A stretch of 64,000 bases of DNA from Heterobilharzia americana (taxonomy: Eukaryota; Platyhelminthes; Trematoda; Strigeidida; Schistosomatidae): contig OX104128.1 in NCBI GenBank assembly GCA_944470555.2, positions 3,348,001-3,412,000 of the forward strand, in the 5' to 3' direction. A program made the position numbers and the translations under genes. The notes under the pieces are model-generated. The model saw nothing but the letters and a program-made list of their open reading frames with translations, was not told the DNA's origin and did no database searches. Below are positions 54,536 through 64,000 of the stretch, in pieces; the stretch's first letter is position 1; each line of letters starts with the position of its first letter.

Positions 54536-55572
54536 TCAATAAAGAGAATTTTCTTGACCTACCATTTCCAGAAGCAGTACATCCCTGTTTATACTCACAA
54601 CACAAAGATATGTTTATTAGCGGTTAATGGATCTATCCAATTTCATTAAAAAGGGTTTACGAGATTACAAATCAGTGACTGTAAGTCAATAAAATGAAAT
54701 TCGAAAGTGATCTATGAAGTAATAATGTAGATAAACACGGTAAGGGATGCGGTGAAATTCATTGTTTTGATAAGTAACATAAAATATTAGGGAGTTTATG
54801 ACCAGAGTAAAATTAGAGATTGAACGTATCTCTTCTGAACGCAGAGGTCAGGCATTATCTAATGAATTGGCAAGGTTTATGGTGTTTTCAGATGACGAAT
54901 ACGCATTTCCTTTGAAGGGTTTACTTTGAATTTATAAATGAATTTGAAAGGAGATTCAGGTGGAGCAAACTGACTAGATTTAATCAAATGTACAAGAATA
55001 GAGTTGTTAATTTCTTTACACTCTCCTTTAGACAATCATGCACAATAGTGTTTGGAGATGAGTTTGGATTGAACACATGGTCTATGTGACCAGCTGCAGA
55101 AGAGCAGATGAATCGCTGAACAAACATGGAGGTCACTTAGAGTGGTAGTTTGTCATTTACGCAACCTGAAATCAGTTGGTGATAGGAAAAAACAAGCTTG
55201 GGCGAAGAACTTCTTCTCTACGGCTTTATTCAGTCAATTTTTGTTGGTATTTGCTATGGTATCTCATCATTAATAATGTGTTCTCTAAAACTTCAGGGGC
55301 TCCTTTACCGGAAGTACTTAGGCTAAATGTTCACCTCAGTGAATAGTGTTTGAAGTGCTTTCAGCTCCTCAGATACTACATCACCCGTATAAAACTTCGT
55401 AATTATTGCGCATAGGAGTGAATTAGCTTCGTATTCTTGTCTGGTGGGACTCAGTTTTAAAAATTGCGTAAATGTTCATGAGAGGTTCAATTCTTGTAAG
55501 TCAGTCTTCCTAGGGAATCATTACATTCAGGAAGTGGAATTCTTGCTTATTTTCACTTACTTTGGTAAACTT
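54536..55572. other. No firm gene; probable PLE debris
   Basis: 'caagcttgggcgaagaacttcttctctacggct' at 55192 resembles the PLE-gamma segment at 39365, so 55170-55400 may be a minus-strand PLE scrap. No intact coding exon. Confidence 0.35.
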
Positions 55573-58500
55573 AACCTCGCCTGGTTAACTAGTTCACTAG
55601 TTACTAGCCGGTCCTAAGCCCTGGTAAACAGGGAAGCTTGGGCATAGGGCTAGCAACTCTACCCCGTAAAAAAAATCTAACCGTTAATGAAACTTCAAAG
55701 CACAAACAAGATATAAAACATAAAAACAAAATTATTCCTCTCTGGAATCGGAGAGGTGAAATGGCGCCAGTTGGTGAAAGCCTACCTTCGGAAAGCCAAT
55801 TGGACGATGTGTCTTCTCTCTCTGGATGAAAGCCAAAATAAACGTGGGGATATGGAATGTCCGCATCATGTTTGAATCCAGCAAGGCAGCCCAAATTGCA
55901 AAAGAGATGAGGAGATATGGAATTGAAGTGCTTGAAATTTGCGAAAGCAGATGGAATGTGAGTGGAGTATCCAAACTGTCAACTGGAGAAGAGTCAATAA
56001 TCTACTCCGATATTGTCACCCAGACGACAACCACAAGCACACTGAGTTTTCGAGTGGCTATCATGATGTCCCCTCCAACAACATCGAAGGCTCTCTCTCT
56101 CATGCAGTGGGAACCAATCCCCACAACGACCAGGATCATGACAGCAAGATGGATTCAACTGAAAAGGAAGGAGAGTCACAATCATACAATGCTACTCCAT
56201 GCACCTACAAATAATGCAGAGCAAGAGAGAAAGGAGGAATTCTACAGACAGCTTCAGTCAACACTGGACAAGATACCACTCAAGTTGGCGATATCAAAAT
56301 TCTAATGGGTGGAGTGACATGAATGCCAAACTGGGAGGGGACAACACAGGAAGAGAACTGTGCATGGGTCGAGAAGCGCTCACTGAGGTGATGAACGAGA
56401 ATGGAGAATTGTTTGCAGAATTCTTTGCATTCAACGATTTGGTATTTGGAGTCAGGCAGTGTGTTCAAGCACAAGGATATCCACAAAGCGAGCAACATGG
56501 ATTTCACCATTCACCAGACACCAGGACACACCAAAAATCAGATGGACTTTATCTGAATGTGAAGAAAGTGGAGACGCAGTCAGCCTACTGGACACAAGGT
56601 GAAGAAGAGGAGCAGATGTAGGTTCAGACCACTCACTGTCCAGTGCAAGGAACCTACATTCAAAATCAAGTTGAAAGCCTTCAAGGAAGTTGGTGATAGA
56701 CCACAGTTCAAGTACAACACTCGGAAACTGAAGGATGAAACTACAAAGGAAATCTTCACGGCAGCCATCCATCAAGACAAAATGGGAGATATCGAGGAAC
56801 ATCTCTGAAGAAACCTGTGTTGAGAACACTGGAAGTCTTTGAAAGCTATGTGGAAAGAAACCTGCATAACCGTATTAGGAAGGAAGAAGAGAGAAGATAA
56901 GGAATGGATCTCGACGGATACCTGGAAGCTGATAGAGGAGGGAGAGGAGGATGTTGAAGCAGAAGATAAACCAGTGAAAGGATGAACGACGAGAAGACGG
57001 ACTGAATACAATGCATGAAACACAACACTGGACAGAGGAGTGAAGAAGAGTGCACGCAAACACAAAAGACACTTCTATGACACATTGACAAGTGAAGCAG
57101 AACAGGCTGCCTCAGGTGGAAGAAACAGAGACCTGACAACATTGTATCAAATAACCAGGTTACTGTCTGGGATGGGAGAGATTGACACAGACGAAACCAA
57201 TAAAAGATGATGACGGAAATTTAATTACGAAAGAAGAGAAACAAATGAAACGATGGGCTGGCCGACCACGTCAAGAAGCTCTTGAATCGACCATCACCAC
57301 CACCTGCACTTCGTCCAGATATACCACCTGCAGCCCAGCCACAGAACTACAAGTGAACATAAATCCTCCAACAAAAGTCAAATTCCTGAGTGCCACAAAG
57401 CTACTGAAATGTGGGAAAGCAGCAGGACCAGATGGGATCCCGCCAGAAGCACACTCAGAGACAACAGCGGATATGCTCACACCACACCACTATTGCAGAG
57501 GGTGTGTAAGGAAGGGAAGGTACCTGCCAGTTGATTGGAAGAAGGGTTACCTTGTCAAACTGCCGAAGAAGGGAGACCTCAGTGTTTGTAAGAACTGGCG
57601 TGGAATCACTCTCCTGTCCACCCAGAGCGAGCAAAATATGAAGCCGCATCATCCTGGAGAGGCTTAAGGATGCACTGGATTCAAAACTACTACCGGAACA
57701 GGCTGGCTGGCTTCAGGAAGTACAAATCATGTGCAGACCAAATTGCAACGCTACACTACGCATCATCATAGAACAGAGCATAGAATGGCAGTCCAGTTAT
57801 CTCTCTACCTCAAATACATCGACTTCGAGAAGACCTCTGACATCGTCAACCGATAAGTAATTTGGAAGCTGCTTCATAACTACGGAATACCGCAAACCTT
57901 TATCCGCTTCATTCAACAACTATATGAAGATGCCACATGCCAGCCAAGTAATTCACAATGGGAAGCTCAGTGATGCTTTTGAAGTGAAGACAGGAATGAG
58001 TGAAACAAGGTTGCCTACTATCACCCATGATGTTCCTGACTGTGGTTGACTGAACTGAATCATGCAGCAAACAGTGTTGAGCTGTGAGAAGAGGGGGATA
58101 CGCTGGCTGGACTGTGGAAAATAACCTAGAAAATTTTGATTTCGCTGATGACTTGTGTCTGATGTCACACAAACTCGAAGAAGATGTACAGGCGAAAACT
58201 AACAAGTTGACAGAAGATGTGAGGCGAGGCAGCGAAGACGGGACTTCAAGTGAATGTAGAGAAGACAGAGGTGATGAAGATACCTAACCAACACCACCAC
58301 CACCGACAGCAACAACAGGAAGCTCCAATTACCATGAACGGGAGAAACTTGAAGGAAGTAGTCTCTTTCACCTACCTAGGAAGCACTATTTCAACTACAC
58401 GCGGTGGCACAGACGGGGACGTCAAAGTCAGGATCGGAAAGACAGCAAGGCAGGCGTTCATTAGCCTAAAACCAGTGTGGTGATCTTCTGCACTCAGCAT

Positions 58501-58972
58501 AAAGAACAAAATCAGGATTTTCAACACCATATGGTTCAGAGACTTGGCGCGTTACGAAGAGCATTTCCAACAAACTACAGATATGCATCAACAACTGCCT
58601 ACGCTCAATACTGAAGATGAGATTGCCAGAAAGAATAAGCAACAAGGAACTCTGACCGTCAACGAACCAACCAAGAATCTATCGCTCAGCAAATTTGCAG
58701 AAGGAAGTGGAGATGGATTGTGCATACACTGAGAAGGCCGACTGAGGACATCACGCTTCAGGCCAGTCCCTCGAGTGGAAACCAGATGGGTAGCGGCGAG
58801 TTGGGCGTCCGTGACGAGGGTGACAAGGAGGAGTTCGTACGAAGAGTAAGTGATAGCTTGTGGGCTGTCGTGGAGCCAGGTTCAAAAAATTTCAGTGAAC
58901 AGGGTGTAATGGAGACGTGCTACTGAATCTCTATGTTTCATTAGGAACCCAAGGGACAAATTATAATAATAA
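55573..58972 (+). mobile_element. LINE, longest copy (5' UTR to 3' tail)
   Basis: About 3.4 kb run from the family 5' end (aacctcgcctgg) to the (AAT)n-like tail. Endonuclease: 55826-56305 (KINVGIWNVRIMFESSKAAQ, EVLEICESRWNVSGVSKL) and 56199-56621 (DMNAKLGGDNTGREL, FAFNDLVFGV). Middle: KLKAFKEVGDRPQFKYNTRK. RT: 57182-57667 (KLLKCGKAAGPDGIPPEA, WKKGYLVKLPKKGDLSVCKN), a broken motif A at about 57810-57860, 58084-58287 (FADDLCLMSHKLEED, catalytic DD kept), 58250-58483 (FTYLGSTISTTRGG). C-terminal: 58720-58926. Many frameshifts and stops. In an active relative, this single polyprotein would nick DNA and reverse-transcribe its RNA at the nick. Confidence 0.85.
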
Positions 58973-60093
58973 TTGGTAAACTTAATTGACTTGTGATATT
59001 CAATGAACTTCTCTTGCACATCTTAAAAGTTACTATCTTTCCTACTGTTGGTGTAAATGTCGTCCATGTATGTCTTATGCAACAACCTTTTATTGACATT
59101 CCTTCCATTACTCTTTAACCTTATGACACTGCATGGACCTGTTAGCCAATGATGGGAATGTGTATATATGATCCTTCAGGAAAATAATTTTCTTTCCAGA
59201 ATATTTTTTTTATGAATAAAGCATATAAGAAGACGTAATTTGTCTGCGTCGTGTAATGTATTCGAGCAAAACATTTCGAACAATCTGGTCACATAAATAC
59301 TTGTCATTTATATGAAAAAATAACAGAATTAAGGGGTAAGAAAACAATTACTGGTCAAATGAAAAATCTGTATTGAAGGTCAAAAGAATAACAAACATTT
59401 TCAAATAGTACAATAACCTTGGGTTCAAAGTTGAATTTACCAAAGGTTTAGTGTGATGACAGATTGTTTCTGAATATATAAAGTTGGAAACATTTGTTTC
59501 CCTATACAAGTTTAAAACAAACAACAAGTGTGAAAAAAGCAGGACTTAATGAATGCATAAATTTCAGTAGTACTCATCAGCTGGATTACTCTACATACTT
59601 GATTATATATACCGTTAAGCAATGGAAAAGAGCATACATACATACATATACAACGTAGACTCATACAGACTTAGGTGTAACAACATAGAAGTGAATAGTT
59701 TCTACAGGTCAAATGGTAATCCAGATAGAAGATAGAAATGGATATTCAAAACTGAATGGGTTGAGGATAAGTTACCTCAGTTTGGATAGTCGTGGATTTT
59801 AGGTAGGAAAATAATCATCATCATAATAATAATGTTGACACAGGGGTGAGGACTGGATCGATTGAGTGTCGATTACGTCATTGAAAACAAGATAGTTAAT
59901 AGTACTTATGCAGACATAATAAGAAAACCAGGTGTATATTGAGATGAATAATAATGATGATAGCAATGTCAATAGGAATAAGGTTAATTAGACGGAGTAA
60001 ATCAGGGAAGGAAAACAAAATATGAGATGGGTGATAATTTATAGTGAAGAGTAAGCAAGAAAGATTAAATATGTTTAGACAATGTAGTAATTG
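58973..60093. other. Non-coding, PLE-related scraps
   Basis: 59219-59310 ('aagaagacgtaatttgtctg', then 'tattcgagcaaaacatttcgaac') matches the PLE-adjacent segments at 11995-12060 and 27290-27350. The rest is AT-rich without exons. Confidence 0.4.
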
Positions 60094-60445
60094 TTACCAT
60101 GGCAGATTCAGGCTGACTACCATTTCCTTTTGAATGCAGAGGTTTGGTTTGACAACCCGAATCGTGCAGGCTTCTGCATATCTAAGCAACTTCTTATTTT
60201 CCTGTCGACTAATAAACGTAATGGATTTACAGGTATCAGTATCATGTCCATAGTCCATTAGGTGCTTCGGTATAGAGCTCCTCGGGGTCTTCTTTTCTGT
60301 ATGTTTCAACCATTTGGGTAGGTGCTCAAACATTCGGGTGGACAGACGCCTCTCCGTATCACCAATATAATACCATGCGTTACCATTTGACCTGAAAAAA
60401 ACTATTCACCTCTATGTTGCTACACCTAAATCTGTCTCAGTCTAC
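60094..60445 (-). pseudogene. PLE GIY-YIG endonuclease domain
   Basis: The minus strand reads NAWYYIGDTERRLSTRMFEH (about 60310-60385), the GIY-YIG core with Tyr-Tyr-Ile-Gly and the catalytic Arg region, then LPKWLKHTEK and KHLMDYGHDTD, and RYAEACTIRVVKPNLC. It is a third PLE lineage; RT is not adjacent. The GIY-YIG nuclease nicks target DNA in active Penelope-like elements. Confidence 0.7.
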
Positions 60446-60447
60446 GT

Positions 60448-60448
<1 letters not shown>

Positions 60449-60479
<31 letters not shown>

Positions 60480-60705
60480 TGTATGTATGTATGTATGTAT
60501 GTATGTATGTATGTATGTATGTATGTATGTATGTATGTATGTATGTATGTATGTATGTATGTATGTATGTATGTATGTATGTATGTATGTATGTATGTAT
60601 GTATGTATGTATGCATGTATGTATGTATGTATGTATGTATGTATGTATGTATGTATGTATGTATGTATGTATGTATGTATGTATGTATGTATGTATGTAT
60701 GTATG
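60449..60705. repeat. (ATGT)n microsatellite, about 64 units
   Basis: About 257 bp of ATGT with a single interruption (ATGC at 60611-60614). Its length is divisible into open frames on both strands (Met-Tyr-Val-Cys and Thr-Tyr-Ile-His repeats), which are artefacts. Confidence 0.98.
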
Positions 60706-61019
60706 CTCTTTTCTATTGCTTGTGGGTATATACAATCAAGTATATAGGGTATCCAGCTGGTGAGCACTACTGAAATTTGTTAAATCCTGCTTTTTTCACA
60801 CTTTTTGCTTGTTTTATATAAAGTTAGCTCAGGCGTCCTAACGTCAAATGTGTCAACAAGCTTTATAATACAGGTCTTACTGATGTGCGTAAATGACTTT
60901 TGTATAACGACTTTAAATAAATCTAATTATTGCATTGAGTTCATTAGTGACATGCTTTGAGATAGATATCCTTAAGTTATAATGAAAAGTTGTAACTTAT
61001 GCAGTCAGCTAAGTCGATA
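60706..61019. other. No recognised feature
   Basis: AT-rich, non-coding. Confidence 0.4.
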
Positions 61020-61260
61020 CTGAGGTACATTCCAAGTGATGACTTTTGTGGATAGTCGCGTTATATCGTGAATAGACGGAAGTAAGATACTGAAGACTAA
61101 TGGACTATTGGTTAACATGTCTACCATGAGACTTGAATGTCCTGACTTCAATAACCCGTCAGGTTATGGGTGCTCAATGCTTAGGTGTTTCATATAAAGA
61201 TGAAACGTTGATTCAGTGTTCTCAGGTTCTGATATCAGTTGGTGACGAACGCTACTTTAC
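61020..61260 (+). mobile_element. Old foldback-SINE remnant
   Basis: It contains 'gtcgcgttatatcgtgaatagacggaagtaag' and 'ggttctgatatcagttgg', which correspond to the centre (tgtcgtgaactgacagaagtagg) and end (tgatgtcagt) of the family at 11127 and 17615. The hammerhead is recognisable only as 'ataaagatgaaacgttgattcagtg'. Confidence 0.4.
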
Positions 61261-61934
61261 AATGAATACTGTATTCAGTTTACTTTATTTATATCTTTGT
61301 TTTTCGCCTTAGCGAAGTTGTTCACTTTATCGTTTGAACAGATTCGGCAATGAGTTGTACTACATTCATATGGTTCGCATTTCCACTGGAAAGCTCAGTG
61401 TAGGCTTGAAGGCATTACCATAGACACTTGCTTAGGAACAAAATATATATCTGTCTTGTTTCTGAAAAGCATTTATAAATGCTACATATAAACAGAAAAA
61501 AAATCATTCAATCCTAGTTAGTAGATGAGCAGATTTTCGTCAACCACCCCCATTTGAAATGATTAAAAAACTACATTACTCTGAGTATGAGAGGACATAT
61601 ACTACTAGCAAATGTAAAACAACACGGTTGATATTGTCATAATATTGACTGAATAAATCGAAATGTCTAGGATTCCTACCAAAATGAGGTGATTTCAAAA
61701 GCTGTAGTTCTAGACTATTAGATGAGAAGATATTGAACAATTTTCTGTTATATTAGAAAGCTTCAGATTCTCCATATGACTGGTAAGAATTTCAGTAATG
61801 GAGAGGATACAGAGACATACAGCCTTCATCAGGTTCCTTCCACTTTATCACCGATTTTTATTGATCAGACTCTCTGGATGCAGCAAGTCGTAGTGATCAC
61901 ATGTTTAGTTACGGTGCCACTTAGCTACTAGTAA
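61261..61934. other. No recognised feature
   Basis: AT-rich, non-coding. Confidence 0.4.
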
Positions 61935-62342
61935 TCACTTCATTTTAGGTACACGGAATAGTGTTCTTGAAGCCTTTGAAATCAAAATTGTAAGGGAGAA
62001 GTATTTTGACTGGACTTCCAGAAGTTGTATGAAGACGAATTCATATCGTCTGTAAGGGATACTAGAACAAGAGATCAATATTTTTGAAACACTGAAGAAA
62101 TCTGAATAATACCAATTAGTCTGTCGTGTATATGCCTGGAAATTTATCTCATGCCAACATCCTTTACCTAAATCTTTTAAAGTATTACTTTGCCAGTCCA
62201 TTTTCTGTTTATCAGACAGTATTCCACAGATAATGATGTTCAAAGCAGAATCACGCCACTGATATCGCCGATCATGCCAATAATTCATCATAAAAGTTTG
62301 GTAGCAACAACAATCTGTGGACAGTGTTGCAAATGAAGACAC
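61935..62342 (-). CDS. Unassigned 135-codon open frame
   Basis: It begins MSSFATLSTDCCCYQTFMMN and includes KQKMDWQSNTLKDLGKG and CWHEINFQAYTRQTN. No domain, signal peptide or repeat match was recognised. It lies 60 bp from PLE-derived sequence, so it may be transposon debris or an exon of a minus-strand gene. The length is longer than expected by chance in such AT-rich DNA, hence listed. Confidence 0.2.
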   Translation of the reverse strand: MSSFATLSTDCCCYQTFMMNYWHDRRYQWRDSALNIIICGILSDKQKMDWQSNTLKDLGKGCWHEINFQAYTRQTNWYYSDFFSVSKILISCSSIPYRRYEFVFIQLLEVQSKYFSLTILISKASRTLFRVPKMK

Positions 62343-62394
62343 TTGAAGTTTAACTAGTCACTCTATTGAAGTGTCATCATCTGGTAAACCAGAT

Positions 62395-62995
62395 TATTTT
62401 GCTTAATTGTATCGATAGGATCTTTTTAACCTACAAAGCTTGTTTCTAAGCAAGTTTGTTGGTTTGGATGTCACTTTAATTCCAGCCTTATTGAGAATTC
62501 TTCGTAATGCTTCTGAGGTGCCTTCCTTGTATGGTAACATAGCAGAGGCTTTGAATTCTCTCTTAACCCTGTCGTTATTATTACCATTAGTTATGGGATT
62601 ATTATTAATAACCCATGTATTGCTACTACTACCGTTGCTAATATTTTTCTTTCGATTTCTTATGAATTTATTTATAAATTTTGGTGGGTAATTATTGAGA
62701 TGTAGGGCATTCTTGATGTGTCTAATTTCTTGTCGCAGATTTTTCGATCTACTAGTAAGCTGTTTCGCTCTACCACTTAAGCATTTAACTAGGCCTACTT
62801 TAAGTGGAATGGGCTGGGATGTTTCAAAGTCTAGGTAGCGATTCAAATGGGTAGGTTTCCCATAGACAGTACTCTCTAGATTTCCTTCTTGTGTACGTTT
62901 AATCTTGCAATCCAACATTGCTAGCTCACCTTCTTCACTTTCTAAGTCACAAGTTAATTGGACTGCGTTTACTGCTGAATTTATGTATGTTAAGA
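62395..62995 (-). pseudogene. PLE post-RT region, lineage beta
   Basis: A 171-codon minus-strand frame (62403-62918) begins MLDCKIKRTQEGNLES and continues with VYGKPTHLNRYLDFETSQP, LKVGLVKCLSGRAKQLTS, NNYPPKFINKFIRNRKKN and an Asn/Ser-rich spacer, ending with REFKASAMLPYKEGTSEAL. It is the segment after RT motif C; the FLDCKI/YRKPTH pattern is typical of Penelope-like proteins. It is homologous to 6294-6578. RT catalytic motifs are missing. Confidence 0.7.
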
Positions 62996-63044
62996 ACCAG
63001 TTGATGTGTTCCGATTTCAGTACTGTGGACGTATCATCTACTTA

Positions 63045-63525
63045 TGGGAACCATATCTTTGGAGTAGGACTAAATGTTTGAAGGGCCACCTGTTCCCAAC
63101 TATTCATAGGTACATAGGTCAAAGCAGTCTACCAGGGTTGGTTAAAATAACAGAGCACAAAAACCTAGATAAATCAGGATTGGTAGATCCTAATAAGATA
63201 AGAAGTCTAGAGAAAAACTCGGGTATAGCTCTGCATGCGGTGACACACAATCACACAGTAAGGTAAGATAGGGAGACAGTGTTGAAAACTTAGTTGGGTT
63301 GAGGGAGAGATGTATAACCGAATCTTTGTTTGTGGAATCAACACCAAACACATGCAATCGAAAGTATGCTGCACCTGTCCCAGATATATGGAAAATTCTA
63401 CTACCCTTGTCATCACAGAGAAGGAGAGAAAACTATGAATATATAAAGACTGTCTTGAAGTTATGGAGTTACCTGATATGAATATGGACAATAAATTGTG
63501 TCCGAAACGTCGTCCAGTAAATACA
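63045..63525 (+). mobile_element. PLE C-terminal fragment and end repeat, lineage beta
   Basis: The plus strand reads KITEHKNLDKSGLVDPNK and NSGIALHAVTHNHTV (63140-63258), a region following the GIY-YIG core. It is followed by an end repeat (63290-63525) homologous to 6690-6920 and, in reverse, to 5650-5900. It faces the minus-strand fragment at 62395-62995, again giving a foldback layout. Confidence 0.6.
63469..63520 (+). ncRNA. Hammerhead-like motif at a PLE end
   Basis: The order is TTACCTGAT, ATGAATAT, stem GGAC/GTCC around AATAAATTGT, GAAA, CGTC, GTCCAGTAA. The 3' half (stem II, GAAA, CGTC before the predicted cut at 63511) looks like an intact hammerhead. The 5' core is not the standard CTGATGA, and the outer stem pairs imperfectly. 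It is probably an inactivated or variant PLE hammerhead. Confidence 0.4.
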
Positions 63526-64000
63526 CTGTTTCACTGTGTCATATTACTAATAAACAGACCAAAGTGGAATTACACTCGATCACAGTGCCCAAGTTTTACA
63601 CTAATATTAACGAAAACAATATTGCTCGCTTATACGTCTTGTTCTAATTTACATGATGAGAATTTTTAAAACATGAGAATCTGGAAAGGAAAAGTGGAAG
63701 GAAAATAATTTGAGCTGGCACATAGAATGGAATTACATTTAATACTCGAAAAGAGTCAACGAACGGTAATAATTATTAAACAGAAGACAATTGAGTTTGT
63801 GAGTTGAAAGTAGAAAAAAGATAAGTAAGTTGTCGAAAGCGTTACACTACATTTTATGTTCCATATTCACCGTTGTACAAAACTAAATTTCTCTTGTTCA
63901 CGTAATCAGTGTTATGATCAGATATTTAACTAGAACTATAAAGAGATTAGTGATAATGTGTACACACTTACAATGAAATGAAGAAAATAACAACACCCGG
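63526..64000. other. No recognised feature
   Basis: AT-rich right edge. A 68-codon frame at 63463-63669 overlaps the PLE end repeat and is not supported. Confidence 0.4.

Noticed and set aside
60414..60773. Long open frames of Met-Tyr-Val-Cys and Thr-Tyr-Ile-His repeats on both strands
   Set aside because: They are translations of the (ATGT)n microsatellite; the repeat unit has no stop in several frames.
1..64000. CRISPR arrays, operons or bacterial signals
   Set aside because: Spliced genes, retroelements and microsatellites show eukaryotic DNA; no spaced direct-repeat array was found, and the tandem repeats are simple microsatellites.

Overview
The window looks like nuclear DNA of a schistosome blood fluke (Schistosoma or a close digenean). 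It is AT-rich, its genes have small exons and long introns, and it is full of decayed retroelements. These are an APE-endonuclease LINE with (AAT)n tails, several Penelope-like element (PLE) lineages, a Gypsy-type LTR fragment, and tRNA-like short repeats carrying hammerhead ribozymes of the schistosome Sm-alpha kind. No prokaryotic features, rRNA genes or convincing tRNA genes are present.

The main find is a plus-strand cluster of three paralogous genes, reconstructed from splice signals and reading-frame phase. Each encodes, or ends like, a secreted protein made of a signal peptide, one or two Kunitz/BPTI domains, a Thr/Pro-rich linker in tiny exons, and a short C-terminal amphipathic helix. 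Gene A (27162-33515, 4 exons) gives a 128-residue single-Kunitz protein with a strongly cationic tail. Gene B (43583-53535, 7 exons including a 17-nt exon) gives a 208-residue double-Kunitz protein. Gene C is the 3' part of a third member at the left edge (two 12-nt exons and a tail exon ending at about 5092). Genes A and B have a TATAAATA box 32-35 bp before the chosen ATG and an AATAAA about 140 nt after the stop. Their 3' halves are a segmental duplication about 20 kb apart. By hand alignment the tail exon is less conserved than the introns and UTR around it.

Layout. 1-5.3 kb: LINE tail, gene C 3' exons, a foldback SINE. 5.6-7.3 kb: PLE foldback, then a SINE palindrome with two well-formed hammerheads. 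8-10.8 kb: LINE. 11-13.9 kb: SINE and PLE. 15.4-16.8 kb: inverted LINE with a CTAC minisatellite. 17.6-19.8 kb: SINE pairs. 20.9-22.4 kb: LINE scraps, LTR plus gag. 22.7 kb: a nephrocystin-4-like exon. 23.6-25.3 kb: LINE and PLE pieces. 27.1-33.7 kb: gene A, with a foldback PLE in intron 1 and (AT)n in intron 2. 34-43.2 kb: repeats, LINE, PLE and a long LINE copy. 43.5-53.7 kb: gene B, its introns loaded with LINE 3' ends in both orientations. 54-59 kb: the longest LINE copy. 60-64 kb: PLE remnants and a 257-bp (ATGT)n array.

A second recurring signal is that the tRNA-like SINEs appear as inverted pairs, with an antisense hammerhead in the left arm and a sense hammerhead in the right arm. The best pair is at 7084-7277. 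Exon structures, tail function and ribozyme activity are inferred from sequence alone; no transcript data or database search was used.
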